A DNA stretch of 64,000 nt from Mesotoga sp. Brook.08.105.5.1 (GTDB lineage: Bacteria > Thermotogota > Thermotogae > Petrotogales > Kosmotogaceae): contig NZ_AYTW01000027.1 of assembly GCF_002752635.1 (NCBI RefSeq), positions 13,892-77,891 of the forward strand, written 5' to 3'. The notes under the pieces were generated by a model. That model worked only from the letters and a program-made list of their open reading frames with translations. It did not search any database and was not told where the DNA came from. Below are positions 54,932 through 64,000 of this stretch, piece by piece. The first letter of the stretch is position 1. Every line of letters starts with the position of its first letter. The position numbers and the translations under genes were made by a program.

Positions 54932-55534
54932 GTGGACGAGAGTGAAAGGAAACTGAATAAGTACGAAATGAAGAGAGACTTCAACAAAACGCCGGAGCCC
55001 GACGGTAAAGAGGCCTCTCTTGAATGGGCAAAAGATAGACCGGTGTTTGTTGTTCAGAAACACGCCGCATCGACTCTTCATTATGACTTTCGAATCGAAG
55101 TAGACGGAGTTCTGAAGTCGTGGGCCGTTCCCAAAGGTCCGTCAACCGACCCCTCTGAAAAAAGGCTGGCCGTTCCCACGGAAGACCATCCCCTCGAGTA
55201 TGGCGATTTCGAGGGAAATATCCCCGAAGGAGAGTACGGCAGAGGCACGGTTCTTCTTTGGGACCGGGGAAGCTACAGAAATCTGAAGGAAGACCCTGAA
55301 TCGAACCCACTCACAAAACAAATCGAAGATGGTCATATCACAATTTGGCTCGAAGGAGAGAAGCTTAAGGGTGGCTACGCGCTCGTCCGAACGGGAAAAG
55401 CGGAGAATGCGCGGTGGCTTCTGATCAAGATGAACGATAAAGAAGCCGATGCAAGAAGAAACCCAACGTCGACCGAGCCCAATTCAGTCAAGACAGGAAG
55501 AAGCCTTGAAGAAATTCGCGACTCCAGAGATTAG
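54932..55534 (+). CDS. Stand-alone LigD-type DNA 3'-phosphoesterase
   Basis: A 200 aa protein matching the phosphoesterase (PE) domain of bacterial NHEJ ligase LigD. It has FVVQKHAASTLHYDFRIE, then LKSWAVPKGPS, HPLEYGDFEGNIPEGEYG and the later ENARWLLIKMNDKEADA. These hold the histidine/arginine set that binds Mn2+ and trims 3'-phosphate and 3'-ribonucleotide ends. No polymerase or ligase domain follows, and no Ku gene is adjacent. AGGAGG with a GTG start at 54932 is a good initiation context. It may repair ends or process RNA-primed 3' termini on its own. Confidence 0.9.
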   Translation: MDESERKLNKYEMKRDFNKTPEPDGKEASLEWAKDRPVFVVQKHAASTLHYDFRIEVDGVLKSWAVPKGPSTDPSEKRLAVPTEDHPLEYGDFEGNIPEGEYGRGTVLLWDRGSYRNLKEDPESNPLTKQIEDGHITIWLEGEKLKGGYALVRTGKAENARWLLIKMNDKEADARRNPTSTEPNSVKTGRSLEEIRDSRD

Positions 55535-55654
55535 ACAACTTATACAGCGAGCCTTCAAGATCAGGAGATGAGTAAGCCGGATATTATCTTTTCGCTTTTT
55601 GGAGCTGCGAGAGTTCATCTTGATGGCGAGAGATCGGGACTATTGTGATCGTGA

Positions 55655-56104
55655 TTAAGTATTGCCGCTATTCGAGGTAGTGTCTTTATTGATCCTATCA
55701 GGATTCTTCAGACCCTTCCTGACTTCTTCAAGCATTTCACTTGTCAATGTTTTCAACTTCAATAGATGAATAGAAACGGCAGTGCCAACTCCGACAAGAA
55801 TTGCCGTGACAACAGCATTCGATATCAGTATCATTGTCAAGGTAAGAGTGGACCACAGCAAAGCAAGTGCAAGATTTCTTGCTCTCCTCCTTACTGCTCG
55901 GAAATGTAGATAACTGTAGATATACGCACCGAATAGCTTATGGCCGATCAACCATCGGCACAGCTTCTCTGAGCTTCTTAGGTATCAAAATGCCGCCAAC
56001 AACAGAAAAGGAGTTGTTGGCAGCAATGGAAGAACTATTCCGGTTACGCCAAGAAAAAGGGAACCCGATCCTGCGATTACCAGCAAAACTTGTTTAAGCC
56101 TCAC
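55655..56104 (-). pseudogene. YbaN family (DUF454) membrane protein with in-frame UGA
   Basis: A GTG at 56104, after GAAAGGTAAC, opens a frame that reads LGVTGIVLPLLPTTPFLLLAAF, then TGA (near 55985), and continues without a frame change as YLRSSEKLCRWLIGHKLFGAYI to 55655. The combined 149-codon span matches YbaN (DUF454), including the PLLPTTPFLLLAA hallmark and the RSSxxLxRWL turn. At the TGA position relatives usually have cysteine, one base from TGA. Either a nonsense mutation or UGA decoded as Cys/Sec explains this. Function of YbaN is unknown; it has three helices. Confidence 0.75.
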
Positions 56105-56134
56105 AAGTTACCTTTCTTATCGCTCAATATTTGG

Positions 56135-57604
56135 CTACTTCCAAACTTCGTCCAGCGAAATCCCCAGAGCCTTCGCAACCCCCGCTCCATAAGCGGGATC
56201 GGCTTTCAGGCAGTTTCCAATATGTCTGATCTTGATTTCCTTTGTCGAGTCTCCCATGTTCCTTGCTGTGTTCTCAAATAGAACTTGCTGCTGCTCTGGA
56301 GTCATAAGATTGAAAAGCTTTCCAGGCTGGGTGTAGTAATCATCGTCATCTTCTCTGAAGTTCCAGTTATCGGCGGCACCCTTTAGCTCTAGAGGGGGTT
56401 CTTTGAATTCAGGTTGTTCAGCCCATGCTCCATAACTATTGGGTTCATAGCCTATCGTGCTTCCTGCATTATCATCTACTCTCATCTGTCCGTCACGATG
56501 ATAACTATTGAATGGGAACCGTGGTCTGTTAACTGGAATCTGATGATGGTTAACCCCGAGCCTGTAACGCTGGGCGTCACCGTAGGAGAAGAGCCTTCCC
56601 TGAAGCATCTTGTCTGGAGAGAAACCTATTCCGGGAACAATACTTGCCGGATTAAAGGCAGCCTGTTCAACATCAAGATAGTAGTTTTCAGGGTTCTTGT
56701 TCAGCTCGAAGTACCCAACCTCGGTGAGCGGGAACTCTCCTTTGTACCAGACCTTTGTCAAGTCGAAGGGATTGTAGGGCATTTTATCGGCCTGTTCCAG
56801 CGTCATAACCTGAATATACATGGTCCATCTTGGAAAGTCGCCTCTCTCTATGCTCTCGAAGAGATCGCGCTGGTGGCTCTCCCGATCTTTTGCGACTATG
56901 ACTTCAGCTTCGGCATCGGTGAGATTCTTTATTCCTTGTTGCGTCTTTAAGTGGAACTTCACCCATATCCTTTCATTGTTGGCGTTTATCATGCTGTAAG
57001 TATGGCTTCCGTAACCGTTCATGTGTCTATACGAAAAGGGAATCCCGCGATCGCTCATTGTTATTGTTACCTGATGAAGAGCCTCGGGAAGTGAAGACCA
57101 GAAATCCCAGTTATTCTTCGCGCTCCTCATGTTGGTCTTCGGATCACGTTTAATAGCATGATTCAGATCGGGGAACTTGAGAGGGTCCCTCAAGAAGAAG
57201 ACTGGCGTGTTATTGCCGACTAAATCCCAGTTGCCTTCCTCTGTATAAAACTTCATTGCGAAACCTCTTATATCCCTTTCGGCATCGGCAGCGCCTCTCT
57301 CTCCGGCTACCGTGGAGAACCTGACAAACATATCAGTCTTCTTGCCCATCTCTGAGAAGAGCTTGGCTTTGGTATACTTTGTAATGTCGTGGGTCACGGT
57401 AAACGTTCCAAAGCCTCCAGAGCCTTTCGCATGCATTCTTCTTTCCGGAATAACCTCTCTGTCGAAATGGGCCAACTTCTCAAGATACCAGACATCTTGC
57501 AGCAACATCGGGCCTCTCGGACCGGCAGTCATTGAGTTCTGATTGTCGACTACGGGCGCTCCAGCTGCCGTGGTCATTTTCTCTTTTTTTGGATCTTTTT
57601 CCAT
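56135..57604 (-). CDS. katA: Catalase (small-subunit, clade 3 type)
   Basis: A 489 aa monofunctional heme catalase breaking H2O2 to water and oxygen. The distal histidine lies in [15 protein letters not shown] and the distal asparagine in [11 protein letters not shown]. The proximal heme tyrosine is in [16 protein letters not shown]. The NADPH-binding-like stretch FDLTKVW is present. The ATG at 57604 is preferred to a TTG/ATG farther out at 57721, because GGAGGAG lies just before it and the family N-terminus begins near this point. The length suits clade 3 catalases. Its presence in an anaerobe suggests gain for oxygen tolerance. Confidence 0.94.
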   Translation of the reverse strand: MEKDPKKEKMTTAAGAPVVDNQNSMTAGPRGPMLLQDVWYLEKLAHFDREVIPERRMHAKGSGGFGTFTVTHDITKYTKAKLFSEMGKKTDMFVRFSTVAGERGAADAERDIRGFAMKFYTEEGNWDLVGNNTPVFFLRDPLKFPDLNHAIKRDPKTNMRSAKNNWDFWSSLPEALHQVTITMSDRGIPFSYRHMNGYGSHTYSMINANNERIWVKFHLKTQQGIKNLTDAEAEVIVAKDRESHQRDLFESIERGDFPRWTMYIQVMTLEQADKMPYNPFDLTKVWYKGEFPLTEVGYFELNKNPENYYLDVEQAAFNPASIVPGIGFSPDKMLQGRLFSYGDAQRYRLGVNHHQIPVNRPRFPFNSYHRDGQMRVDDNAGSTIGYEPNSYGAWAEQPEFKEPPLELKGAADNWNFREDDDDYYTQPGKLFNLMTPEQQQVLFENTARNMGDSTKEIKIRHIGNCLKADPAYGAGVAKALGISLDEVWK

Positions 57605-57960
57605 ATTCTCCTCCAATCTTATCGTCCGGCAAAAGCGGACATCGTAGGGTTTATTTAAGGGGTTGGGGTTCTCAAAAGATCTATAATAAGCCGAGTACAC
57701 ACACATGCATTCATGGCTCACGATTTCATAGAAGCAAACTCTAACTAGAGCAAGTCGGGCTCAGTAGACAAGACTGTCTTGGAATCTTTACTAGCTTAAA
57801 TTATTCTAACATTAGATACCGCGGAAACTCGTATTTGCAGCACTCTTAAGCGCAACGCCAGTTCTTAATCACATTGTTTCTCTGCCTTGGATATGCGGCC
57901 AGCTTCAAGGCTTTCGGCAATGTAGTTTGTATTCTGATATTATTCTATTGAGGTGATTGA

Positions 57961-58794
57961 ATGTTCACAGTACTCTCAAAAGAGCGAATTTCGCCGGATA
58001 CCTTTGATATCTGGCTTTCTCATCCCGAGATCTATAAATACGCGAAGCCCGGCCAGTTCCTGATAGTAAGGATAGACAAATACGGTGAGAGAATTCCTCT
58101 CACAATTGCGTCAACCGATAAAGGAAGGGTAAGAGTTATTGTGAAGGCCGTGGGCAAGAGTACCTACAAGCTATGCTCTTTGAGCGAGGGCGAATCAGTT
58201 GCGGATATCGTAGGCCCGCTAGGAAATCCCAGCGAGATAGAAAAGATTGGAACGGTCTGTGTAGTGGGCGGTGGTGTTGGCATTGCACCGTTGTTTCCTA
58301 TTACCAGGGCACTGAAAGAGGCAGGAAATGAGGTTATAGGAATACTGGGCGCTGCAAAGAAGGAGCAGCTTATAATGCTGAATGAATTCAGACCATTTCT
58401 TGACAGGCTGTACATCACGACCGACGACGGTTCCCTTGGTTCAAAAGGAACGGTAACAAATCCTCTTAAGGAAGTTATCAAGGATCACCCACCAGCTTCA
58501 ATCTGGGCAATAGGGCCCATGGTAATGATGAAGTTTGTCTCGCTTCTAGCCTCCCAGAATGACATACGATGCTGGGTCTCACTTAATCCGATCATGGTAG
58601 ATGGGACGGGAATGTGCGGAGCCTGCAGAGCAGAAGTAGGGGGCGAGATGAAGTTTGCCTGTGTTCACGGACCGGAATTTGACGGCAGGTCGGTCAACTG
58701 GGACGAGCTCATCAAGAGGCAGTATCAGTACCGAGAAGAGGAGCAGATTGCTCTTGAGGAGTACATACGTGAATCGGGTGAGATTAATGCCTGA
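57961..58794 (+). CDS. nfnA: NfnA: NADH-dependent ferredoxin:NADP+ oxidoreductase small subunit
   Basis: A 277 aa PyrK-like flavoprotein. The ferredoxin-reductase fold binds FAD and NAD(H): RIPLTIAST near residue 42 and CVVGGGVGIAPLFPI near 102. A C-terminal [2Fe-2S] site is MVDGTGMCGACRAEV...FACVHGPEFDG. With NfnB it forms the electron-bifurcating enzyme that couples NADH plus reduced ferredoxin to two NADPH. GAGGTGATTG just ahead of the ATG is a strong ribosome site. The stop overlaps the nfnB start by eight bases. Confidence 0.92.
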   Translation: MFTVLSKERISPDTFDIWLSHPEIYKYAKPGQFLIVRIDKYGERIPLTIASTDKGRVRVIVKAVGKSTYKLCSLSEGESVADIVGPLGNPSEIEKIGTVCVVGGGVGIAPLFPITRALKEAGNEVIGILGAAKKEQLIMLNEFRPFLDRLYITTDDGSLGSKGTVTNPLKEVIKDHPPASIWAIGPMVMMKFVSLLASQNDIRCWVSLNPIMVDGTGMCGACRAEVGGEMKFACVHGPEFDGRSVNWDELIKRQYQYREEEQIALEEYIRESGEINA

Positions 58795-60163
58795 GAAATT
58801 CAAAGTTAAGATGAGAGAGTTAGATCCTTTAGAGAGAGTCAACAACTTCGAGGAGGTTGCCCTTGGCTACACCAAGGAAGAGGCAATTGCAGAGGCAAAC
58901 AGATGTCTCCAGTGCAAGCACAAACCCTGTGTGAGCGGCTGTCCGGTGGGAATAGATATCCCCGGTTTCATCAAAGCACTGAGAGAGGGTGACATCGAGA
59001 AGAGCACAAAGATTTTGAAAGATGCCAACAACCTCCCAGCAATCTGCGGAAGAGTCTGCCCTCAGGAAAAGCAGTGTGAGCTTGCCTGCGTAGTGGGCAG
59101 GATCCCGGGCAGTGAACCTGTCGCAATCGGGAGACTGGAGAGATTCGTCGCCGACCAGAATATATCTCTCGAAACTGCCGTAAAACCGTCCGTAAACAAA
59201 AGAGTTGCCGTCATCGGTGCAGGTCCGGCCGGTCTAACGGTCGCAGCCGATCTCGCGAAAGAGGGTTTTTCGGTTACGGTCTTCGAAGCCTTCCATACTG
59301 CGGGAGGTGTGCTTGTTTATGGTATTCCCGAGTTCAGGCTTCCCAAAGAGATCGTTGCAAAGGAAGTTGAATTTGTGAAGGGCCTGGGAGTTGAATTCCG
59401 TTTCAATCAGATTGTAGGCCGAACGATTCCATTCGAAGAGATAAAAAACGAATTTGATGCAGTTTTCATTGGTATCGGGGCGGGCGCTCCTAGATTCATG
59501 GGAATACCGGGATCGAATCACAACAACATATTCTCCTCTTCCGAATACCTCACGAGGACCAACCTTATGAAAGCCTATCTCTTTCCAAGGTACGACACGC
59601 CTGTCAAGATAAAGGACAGGGTAGCCGTGATAGGGGCAGGAAATGTCACAATGGATGCGGCAAGGACGGCCAAAAGACTTGGAGCCAAAGAGGTTCATGT
59701 GGTCTACAGGAGAAGCGAAGAAGAAATGCCTGCAAGAATAGAGGAGTACCACCATGCCGTTGAAGAGGGGATAGTGTTTCACTGGCTGACCCTTCCCGTT
59801 GAGTACGAAGGGGACATAAACAACAACGTCACTGGAATGAAGTGCGTTAAGATGACTTTGGGTGAACCGGATGATTCGGGGAGAAGAAGGCCGATACAAA
59901 TTGAGGGATCGGAATTCATCATGGAAGTGGATATGGTCATCGAAGCGATCGGGCAGACTCCAAACGCCATTCTGAAAGCCGGTTTTCCAGAGGTGAGACT
60001 GAATAGATGGGGCAGTATCGATGCCGATGAAGCCAGCGGCAAAGTCGATGAAGGCATCTACGCCGGCGGAGACATCGTGACCGGTTCCGCTACCGTTATA
60101 GAAGCCATGGGAGCAGGAAAGCGTTCTGCGAGAGCAATTAAGGCGTACTTGTTGCGCAAGTGA
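58787..60163 (+). CDS. nfnB: NfnB: NADPH-forming bifurcating subunit (GltD-like)
   Basis: A 458 aa flavoprotein resembling the glutamate synthase small subunit. The N-terminal [4Fe-4S] pair is CLQCKHKPCVSGC and CGRVCPQEKQCELAC. FAD binding is in VAVIGAGPAGLTVA, and NADPH binding is at VAVIGAGNVTMDAART. A C-terminal second FAD part (EAMGAGKRSARAI) ends the chain. The ATG at 58787 overlaps the nfnA stop and yields the expected start PEKFKVKMRELDPLERVNNF; a frame open to 58655 is coding for nfnA on the other frame. No glutamate synthase large subunit is present, supporting Nfn over GltD. Confidence 0.94.
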   Translation: MPEKFKVKMRELDPLERVNNFEEVALGYTKEEAIAEANRCLQCKHKPCVSGCPVGIDIPGFIKALREGDIEKSTKILKDANNLPAICGRVCPQEKQCELACVVGRIPGSEPVAIGRLERFVADQNISLETAVKPSVNKRVAVIGAGPAGLTVAADLAKEGFSVTVFEAFHTAGGVLVYGIPEFRLPKEIVAKEVEFVKGLGVEFRFNQIVGRTIPFEEIKNEFDAVFIGIGAGAPRFMGIPGSNHNNIFSSSEYLTRTNLMKAYLFPRYDTPVKIKDRVAVIGAGNVTMDAARTAKRLGAKEVHVVYRRSEEEMPARIEEYHHAVEEGIVFHWLTLPVEYEGDINNNVTGMKCVKMTLGEPDDSGRRRPIQIEGSEFIMEVDMVIEAIGQTPNAILKAGFPEVRLNRWGSIDADEASGKVDEGIYAGGDIVTGSATVIEAMGAGKRSARAIKAYLLRK

Positions 60164-60634
60164 TGTGCTTCATGATACCTGCGCCAGATCTTGAATGTAA
60201 ATAATCACGGAAGACTATAGAGCAAAAAAACGCGAGAAGCCCGTCAATGGTTTTCTGCACCGAGACTCTACATTTCGGAGACAATTGCCGGCTCCTTTCA
60301 ATAGAGTTTTTTTGTTCAAAGAATAGATCAACTCTCAAAACCAATCTGATAATCTGAGAATCATGGAATTCTGATATTTCTCTCGATAAAGGAGACTTCT
60401 CTTCGCAATGAAAAAAATGACGAAAAACAGCTTTCGGTGATACAGAGCTTTCATTCTTCTCCCTTTTTGGCGCGTCATATTCTCAAAATTCCTCGTGAGA
60501 TACGATCATACCCGATCAACCTCTTTTATTCCCAGATGTTTAATCCGTTCTACCTAAAAGAGTGTTTTCAAATAGACTGTTGAGTTTGCTGGAATAATTT
60601 AGGTTCAGAAACTAACTAATTAGGAGGACTGAAT
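60164..60634. other. Gene-free spacer after nfnAB
   Basis: About 470 bases are AT-rich with several A- and T-runs. Beyond the GGAGG of the following gene (near 60622), I see no gene, RNA or confident hairpin. Confidence 0.5.
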
Positions 60635-61709
60635 TTGCCAATCTCTGAGAGAAGATCAGCTGGAGTACTCTCTGAACTTAGGGAAAGAAATCTTAAGACA
60701 GTAATGGACGTTGTATCAAGATACCAGCCCATATCAAGAACAAAGATTTCCAATTTGACAGGGATATCTTGTAAGCGCTGGCAAGACTTCTTCTGGTCTG
60801 GGAAAAAGGCAAGAACTTCTTTCCTTCAATCCCGGGAAAGCCTTCGTTATTTCGGTTGATGTCGGACTCGCAACAACTATAGTCGCCAGAGTCGATCTTT
60901 CAATGAATGTCACAGACAAGTGCGAAATCGGAACATCCGAGAGCCCGGAGAAATTCGCTTGCGAATTAGTGGACTGCATTTCAGATCTTTGCGACAAAGA
61001 AAACGAGCTTCCTTCGTATTTGGTGATCTCTGTACCGGGTCTTGTTCGCGGTGATTTGAGAACTGCAATTAATGTTCCCTTGCTCCATTGGACCGACCTC
61101 GTACTTGCAGAACTCGTTGAGAGCCGACTTAAGCTGAAAGGGCTAGATTCTCCGGTAATGAGCAACAACGATGCAAAACTGAGAGTTCTCGCTGAGGTAG
61201 CTCTTAAAAGGGACATTCCTGATGATTTTGCGAACATAGTTTACGCTCTTGTTAAGGAAGGAGTCGGAATTGGACTGTTCATCAACGGCAGTATATATGT
61301 TGGAAGTAATCATATTGCTGGCGAATTTGGGTACATGTCTATCGATCGAAACGGACCGGAATGTTCATGTGGAAGAAAGGGCTGTTGGCTTACTATGGTT
61401 GGCTCGAGAGAACTTGATGATCTCGTTATAAGTGAAAGACTTGATGATTACATCGAATCCTTCTCGATCGGTCTCATGAATATCGTAAACGGTCTTTATC
61501 CAGATCTGGTTGTAATTAGCGGTGCCCTTGAAGAATACCGGGACAGCGTTTTGCCTGCCCTGAAAACAAAACTGAAGAACAGCGCGCTCTTCGAACTGTC
61601 CTCGATGGAGATCGTTAAATCTGCTTTTGATGACAGAGAGGGCCCCATTTTTGGAGGGGCGTTGATGGGTTTGAGGAAGTATCTAAACATAGAAACGGGC
61701 GTTTTATAG
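60635..61709 (+). pseudogene. ROK-family regulator/kinase with deleted winged helix
   Basis: The start (TTG 60635, after GGAGG) codes for the first helices of a MarR-type DNA-binding domain, ISRTKISNLTGIS. It then runs out of frame and stops at 60859. The correct continuation GKTSSGLGKRQELLSFNPGK lies in another frame, with VISVDVGLATTIVARVDLS and later the ROK core: GVGIGLFING, HIAGEFGYMSID and the zinc motif CSCGRKGCW, ending at 61709. About 20 residues of the recognition helix and wing are missing at the join (about 60770-60785). The sugar-binding half is intact from 60903 and might still be translated. The substrate sugar is unknown. Confidence 0.78.
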
Positions 61710-61948
61710 CCCGAATTTGAAGAGAGATGATGACAGTTGAAACGTGGAGTAGTGCTCTTGATAGCATTGTGATTTTTACTTACTGGAGCTACAACACTAA
61801 GCGGCTCTCCGATCAGCTGGCTCAGCAAGGAGTAAGCGGAGCGGGGAAGAAATCCCTTGGTTGATGAGAGATAATAGGAATAGCTTGATTTCAGGTACTT
61901 GACAGGTCGAATCAACTGCCGTAAGAATTGAAAGATCTTCTGAATGAG

Positions 61949-61980
61949 ACAGGAGGATGCAACGATTATCCTCCTGTTTT
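61949..61980 (+). terminator. Rho-independent terminator
   Basis: Stem ACAGGAGGAT/ATCCTCCTGT with a 9-base loop and TTTT. It sits between the convergent ROK remnant and the histidine kinase gene and has its U-tract on the plus strand. Confidence 0.85.
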
Positions 61981-62023
61981 CAATCAATCTCGCGATGAAA
62001 TTATTCATTAACCTTTTCAAAGG

Positions 62024-63466
62024 TTAGATGCTCTTAATAGGCAATTCAACGATTGTTGCCACTGCCGATTCTTCGTTCTTCACGAAGATCGTTCCTCCAT
62101 GCAACTCGAGTATCCTTCTCGTTATGCTCAGCCCAAGTCCATTTTCGCCGCCGACTCCTTTGATGAATGGTTTGAAAAGCGTGGCCAGTCTTTCTTCTTC
62201 GATTCTTTCACCATCGTTTGCGAAGCGGATAACCACGTTCTCTTCTTTTTCATTGACTTCCATTGTGACCTCTATCGTATTTCTTGCATAGCGGATCTGA
62301 TTGGAAAGAATGTTCTCTATCGCTATTGCCATTTGCTCTTCGTTTATTTGCTCAGTGATATTTCTCAGGTTCAGGTTCCAGTCTATGTCGTCTCTCTGGA
62401 AAGAAAAGCGCCCGACGGTATCTTCAATCAGTTCCGAAAGATTGACCTCTTCCGTCTCCAGGTTGTGACGCGACAGATACTCCAGTCTGGTGATAAACAG
62501 TAGATCCTTCACTCTCAGATCCATTCTCTGAATCTCTCTGTCAATAACATCTATCGCGCTATTTAGATCCCCACCAGGATAGATACCGTCTTTTATTGCC
62601 TGCGCGTAACTCCTGATAACCATTACAGGTGTTTTCAGCTCGTGCGAGATAAACTGGAGCATAGACTGCTGCTCTTTGTCCTGCTCGCTAAGACTCCTTC
62701 TCATGTTTTCAATTGAATCGGCAAGCTCTCCGATTTCGTCGCTTCTGTTCAAAGCAATCGGCTTATCCCAGTTTCTCTTGGATATCATTCTTACGTCTTC
62801 GGAGAGTCTCTTAAGAGGTTTAGTCATATATCTTGAGAAAACGATGATGACTATCAGACTTACCACGGTCATTATTGCCATCACCAGCAATAGTCTTGAG
62901 AGCAACGTCGATGAAAGAGTGTTCTTGTAGGTATCCCACATATAGGAAATCATTGTGACATCTCTTCCCGAAAGTTGACCGGACCGAACGACGTAGAAGA
63001 GACTCCTGTTGTTCAACCTGGCTTCATACCTCTCTGACGATGTGTTTTGAACCTCCGCATTAGCTCTTATAGAATCAATCACAGGCAGAATCTCAGGCAC
63101 TATCGTTCCGCTGATTACAATTCCCTTCGAAGTTGTAGTCGGCGAAGAGACTTTCTCAGTATCTTCCTGTGTCCTGAATCTATGCAGATAATTGTCTATG
63201 AGGTCAAACTCTCTGTCGAAAACGACTATATGTCCAACGTCTCTAGCATTTTTAAAGCTGTTCGTGTCAATGTCTTCAAAAGGAATGAATCCTCCCTGTA
63301 ACTCTATCAGCTTGACTTCCTGGGCGTACTCAATGGTCCTGTACGCCTCGGTGGTGAAGAAGTCTCTTATCGACCATCTAAAGACGATTCCCAAGAGGAG
63401 AAACAAAATCGCGAGAACGGTGGCAAACAGTAGCCAAAGCTTGTCAGATAAGCTCCAGGCCCTCAT
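62024..63466 (-). CDS. Two-component sensor histidine kinase
   Basis: A 480 aa membrane kinase. The first helix is at about 10-30, then an extracytoplasmic sensor of about 150 residues, and a second helix near 190-210. HAMP follows (RYMTKPLKRLSEDVRMISK), then HisKA with the phospho-accepting histidine in FISHELKTPVMVIRSYAQ. The HATPase domain has the N-box IENILSNQIRY and G-boxes RFANDGERI and GGENGLGLSITRR. The ATG overlaps the stop of the response regulator gene (ATGA) upstream, so the pair is coupled. The stimulus is unknown. Confidence 0.94.
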   Translation of the reverse strand: MRAWSLSDKLWLLFATVLAILFLLLGIVFRWSIRDFFTTEAYRTIEYAQEVKLIELQGGFIPFEDIDTNSFKNARDVGHIVVFDREFDLIDNYLHRFRTQEDTEKVSSPTTTSKGIVISGTIVPEILPVIDSIRANAEVQNTSSERYEARLNNRSLFYVVRSGQLSGRDVTMISYMWDTYKNTLSSTLLSRLLLVMAIMTVVSLIVIIVFSRYMTKPLKRLSEDVRMISKRNWDKPIALNRSDEIGELADSIENMRRSLSEQDKEQQSMLQFISHELKTPVMVIRSYAQAIKDGIYPGGDLNSAIDVIDREIQRMDLRVKDLLFITRLEYLSRHNLETEEVNLSELIEDTVGRFSFQRDDIDWNLNLRNITEQINEEQMAIAIENILSNQIRYARNTIEVTMEVNEKEENVVIRFANDGERIEEERLATLFKPFIKGVGGENGLGLSITRRILELHGGTIFVKNEESAVATIVELPIKSI

Positions 63467-64000
63467 ATGTTCACGCTCTTATATCCGAATCCATACACGG
63501 TTTCAATCTTGAACTCAGGCATCTTCTTCCTCAGTCTTCTAACCAAATCATCGACCGCTCTATCGCTTCCGTAATGGTCGTAACCCCAGACTTTGTCCAG
63601 GATCTGGTCTCTCGAAAAGGGCTTGCCTCTGCCGTTAACGAAAAGAAGAAGCAGGTCAAACTCCATTGAAGTGAGTTCGATGGCTCTAGATTCGTCATTT
63701 GTCTCTTCAATAACTGTTCTTCTCGCTTCATCGATTTTGTAGGGAGGAATAGTGATTACCCCTTCGGAATGACGGACCCTGTCGAGGATCTTCTTCACCC
63801 TTATAACTAGCTCTCTCGGAAGAAAGGGCTTGGGCATATAGTCGTCGCTTCCCATCTCAAGTCCTACAACTCTATCTATGTCTTTGTCTCTTGCGGAGAT
63901 AAAGATTACCGGTATCACTGAATCTCTCTTTCTGATTTCTCTGAGGAGCTCGAATCCGTCAATTCCGGGAAGCATAATGTCAAGAATCCATATGTCTGGG
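63463..64000 (-). CDS. OmpR-family response regulator (5' end beyond window)
   Basis: The window holds the last 178 or so codons; the start lies past base 64000. The receiver part includes the phosphoacceptor in WILDIMLPGIDGF, the Thr/Ser-equivalent in VIFISARD, and the lysine in MPKPFLPRELVI. The C-terminal OmpR-type winged helix has LTSMEFDLLLLFVNG and VWGYDHYGSDRAVDDLVRRLRKK, ending in VYGFGYK. It should receive phosphate from the adjoining kinase, whose ATG overlaps this stop codon by four bases. Confidence 0.94.
   Translation of the reverse strand, partial: PDIWILDIMLPGIDGFELLREIRKRDSVIPVIFISARDKDIDRVVGLEMGSDDYMPKPFLPRELVIRVKKILDRVRHSEGVITIPPYKIDEARRTVIEETNDESRAIELTSMEFDLLLLFVNGRGKPFSRDQILDKVWGYDHYGSDRAVDDLVRRLRKKMPEFKIETVYGFGYKSVNI

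Noticed and set aside
58787-60163. Annotating as glutamate synthase small subunit (GltD)
   Set aside because: It is overlapped by an NfnA-type gene and no GltB is present; NfnB fits better.

Overview
The window reads as bacterial chromosome, most like a mesophilic member of the Thermotogota (Mesotoga/Kosmotoga-type). That placement is an inference. It rests on strong GGAGGTG ribosome binding sites, frequent TTG/GTG starts, moderate GC, a long Bacillus/Thermotoga-type SRP RNA, an electron-bifurcating NfnAB pair, a TldD/TldE pair, and many small stand-alone operons of a fermentative anaerobe. No 16S rRNA or ribosomal protein gene is present to confirm it.

Layout. 1-328: 5' end of a group II intron on the minus strand. 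0.6-5.7 kb: a PAS/GAF/GGDEF/HD-GYP c-di-GMP protein and a two-gene ABC exporter. 5.9-16 kb: RND exporter, 2H phosphoesterase, Lon-like protease, a zinc phospholipase C/P1-nuclease-like protein, an alpha/beta hydrolase coupled to an aspartate racemase, and a secreted ankyrin protein. 16.1-19.5 kb: MATE pump with a broken MarR gene, then 1.5 kb of mosaic hairpin repeats. 19.5-29.6 kb: broken EamA transporter, TldD-TldE-zinc ribbon operon, broken glutamine synthetase, divergent PurH homologue, SRP RNA, peroxiredoxin, flavin reductase, CofE-like ligase. 29.9-35 kb: broken GDPD phosphodiesterase, a second mosaic repeat block, DMT transporter, broken Na+/H+ antiporter. 35-39.3 kb: a compact run of small membrane protein, nitrilase, ATP-grasp ligase, amidohydrolase (interrupted by UGA) and a kanamycin-nucleotidyltransferase-like protein. 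39.3-42.2 kb: modular lipoprotein and a fold-back inverted repeat. 42.3-51.9 kb: a corrinoid/URO-D methyltransferase region. 52-60.2 kb: RmuC, a dead HD gene, a YhhQ transporter, a lone LigD-type 3'-phosphoesterase, a YbaN gene with an in-frame UGA, catalase, NfnAB. 60.6-64 kb: broken ROK regulator and a two-component system cut by the window edge.

Working together. The most coherent system is at 42-52 kb: three URO-D-fold methyltransferase-like proteins, a corrinoid protein, a RACo-type ferredoxin/ASKHA reactivator and a MetH-activation-domain-like protein. Together they form a plausible methyl-transfer pathway for an unknown methylated substrate. NfnAB, peroxiredoxin, catalase and flavin reductase suit an anaerobe balancing ferredoxin/NAD(P)H and tolerating some oxygen.

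A second theme is gene decay. Nine genes in 64 kb are interrupted (MarR, EamA, glutamine synthetase, GDPD, antiporter, amidohydrolase, HD, YbaN, ROK). Several lesions are single-base losses in short homopolymers, which could be real or sequence error. Others are multi-residue deletions or nonsense codons that base-calling error does not readily explain.
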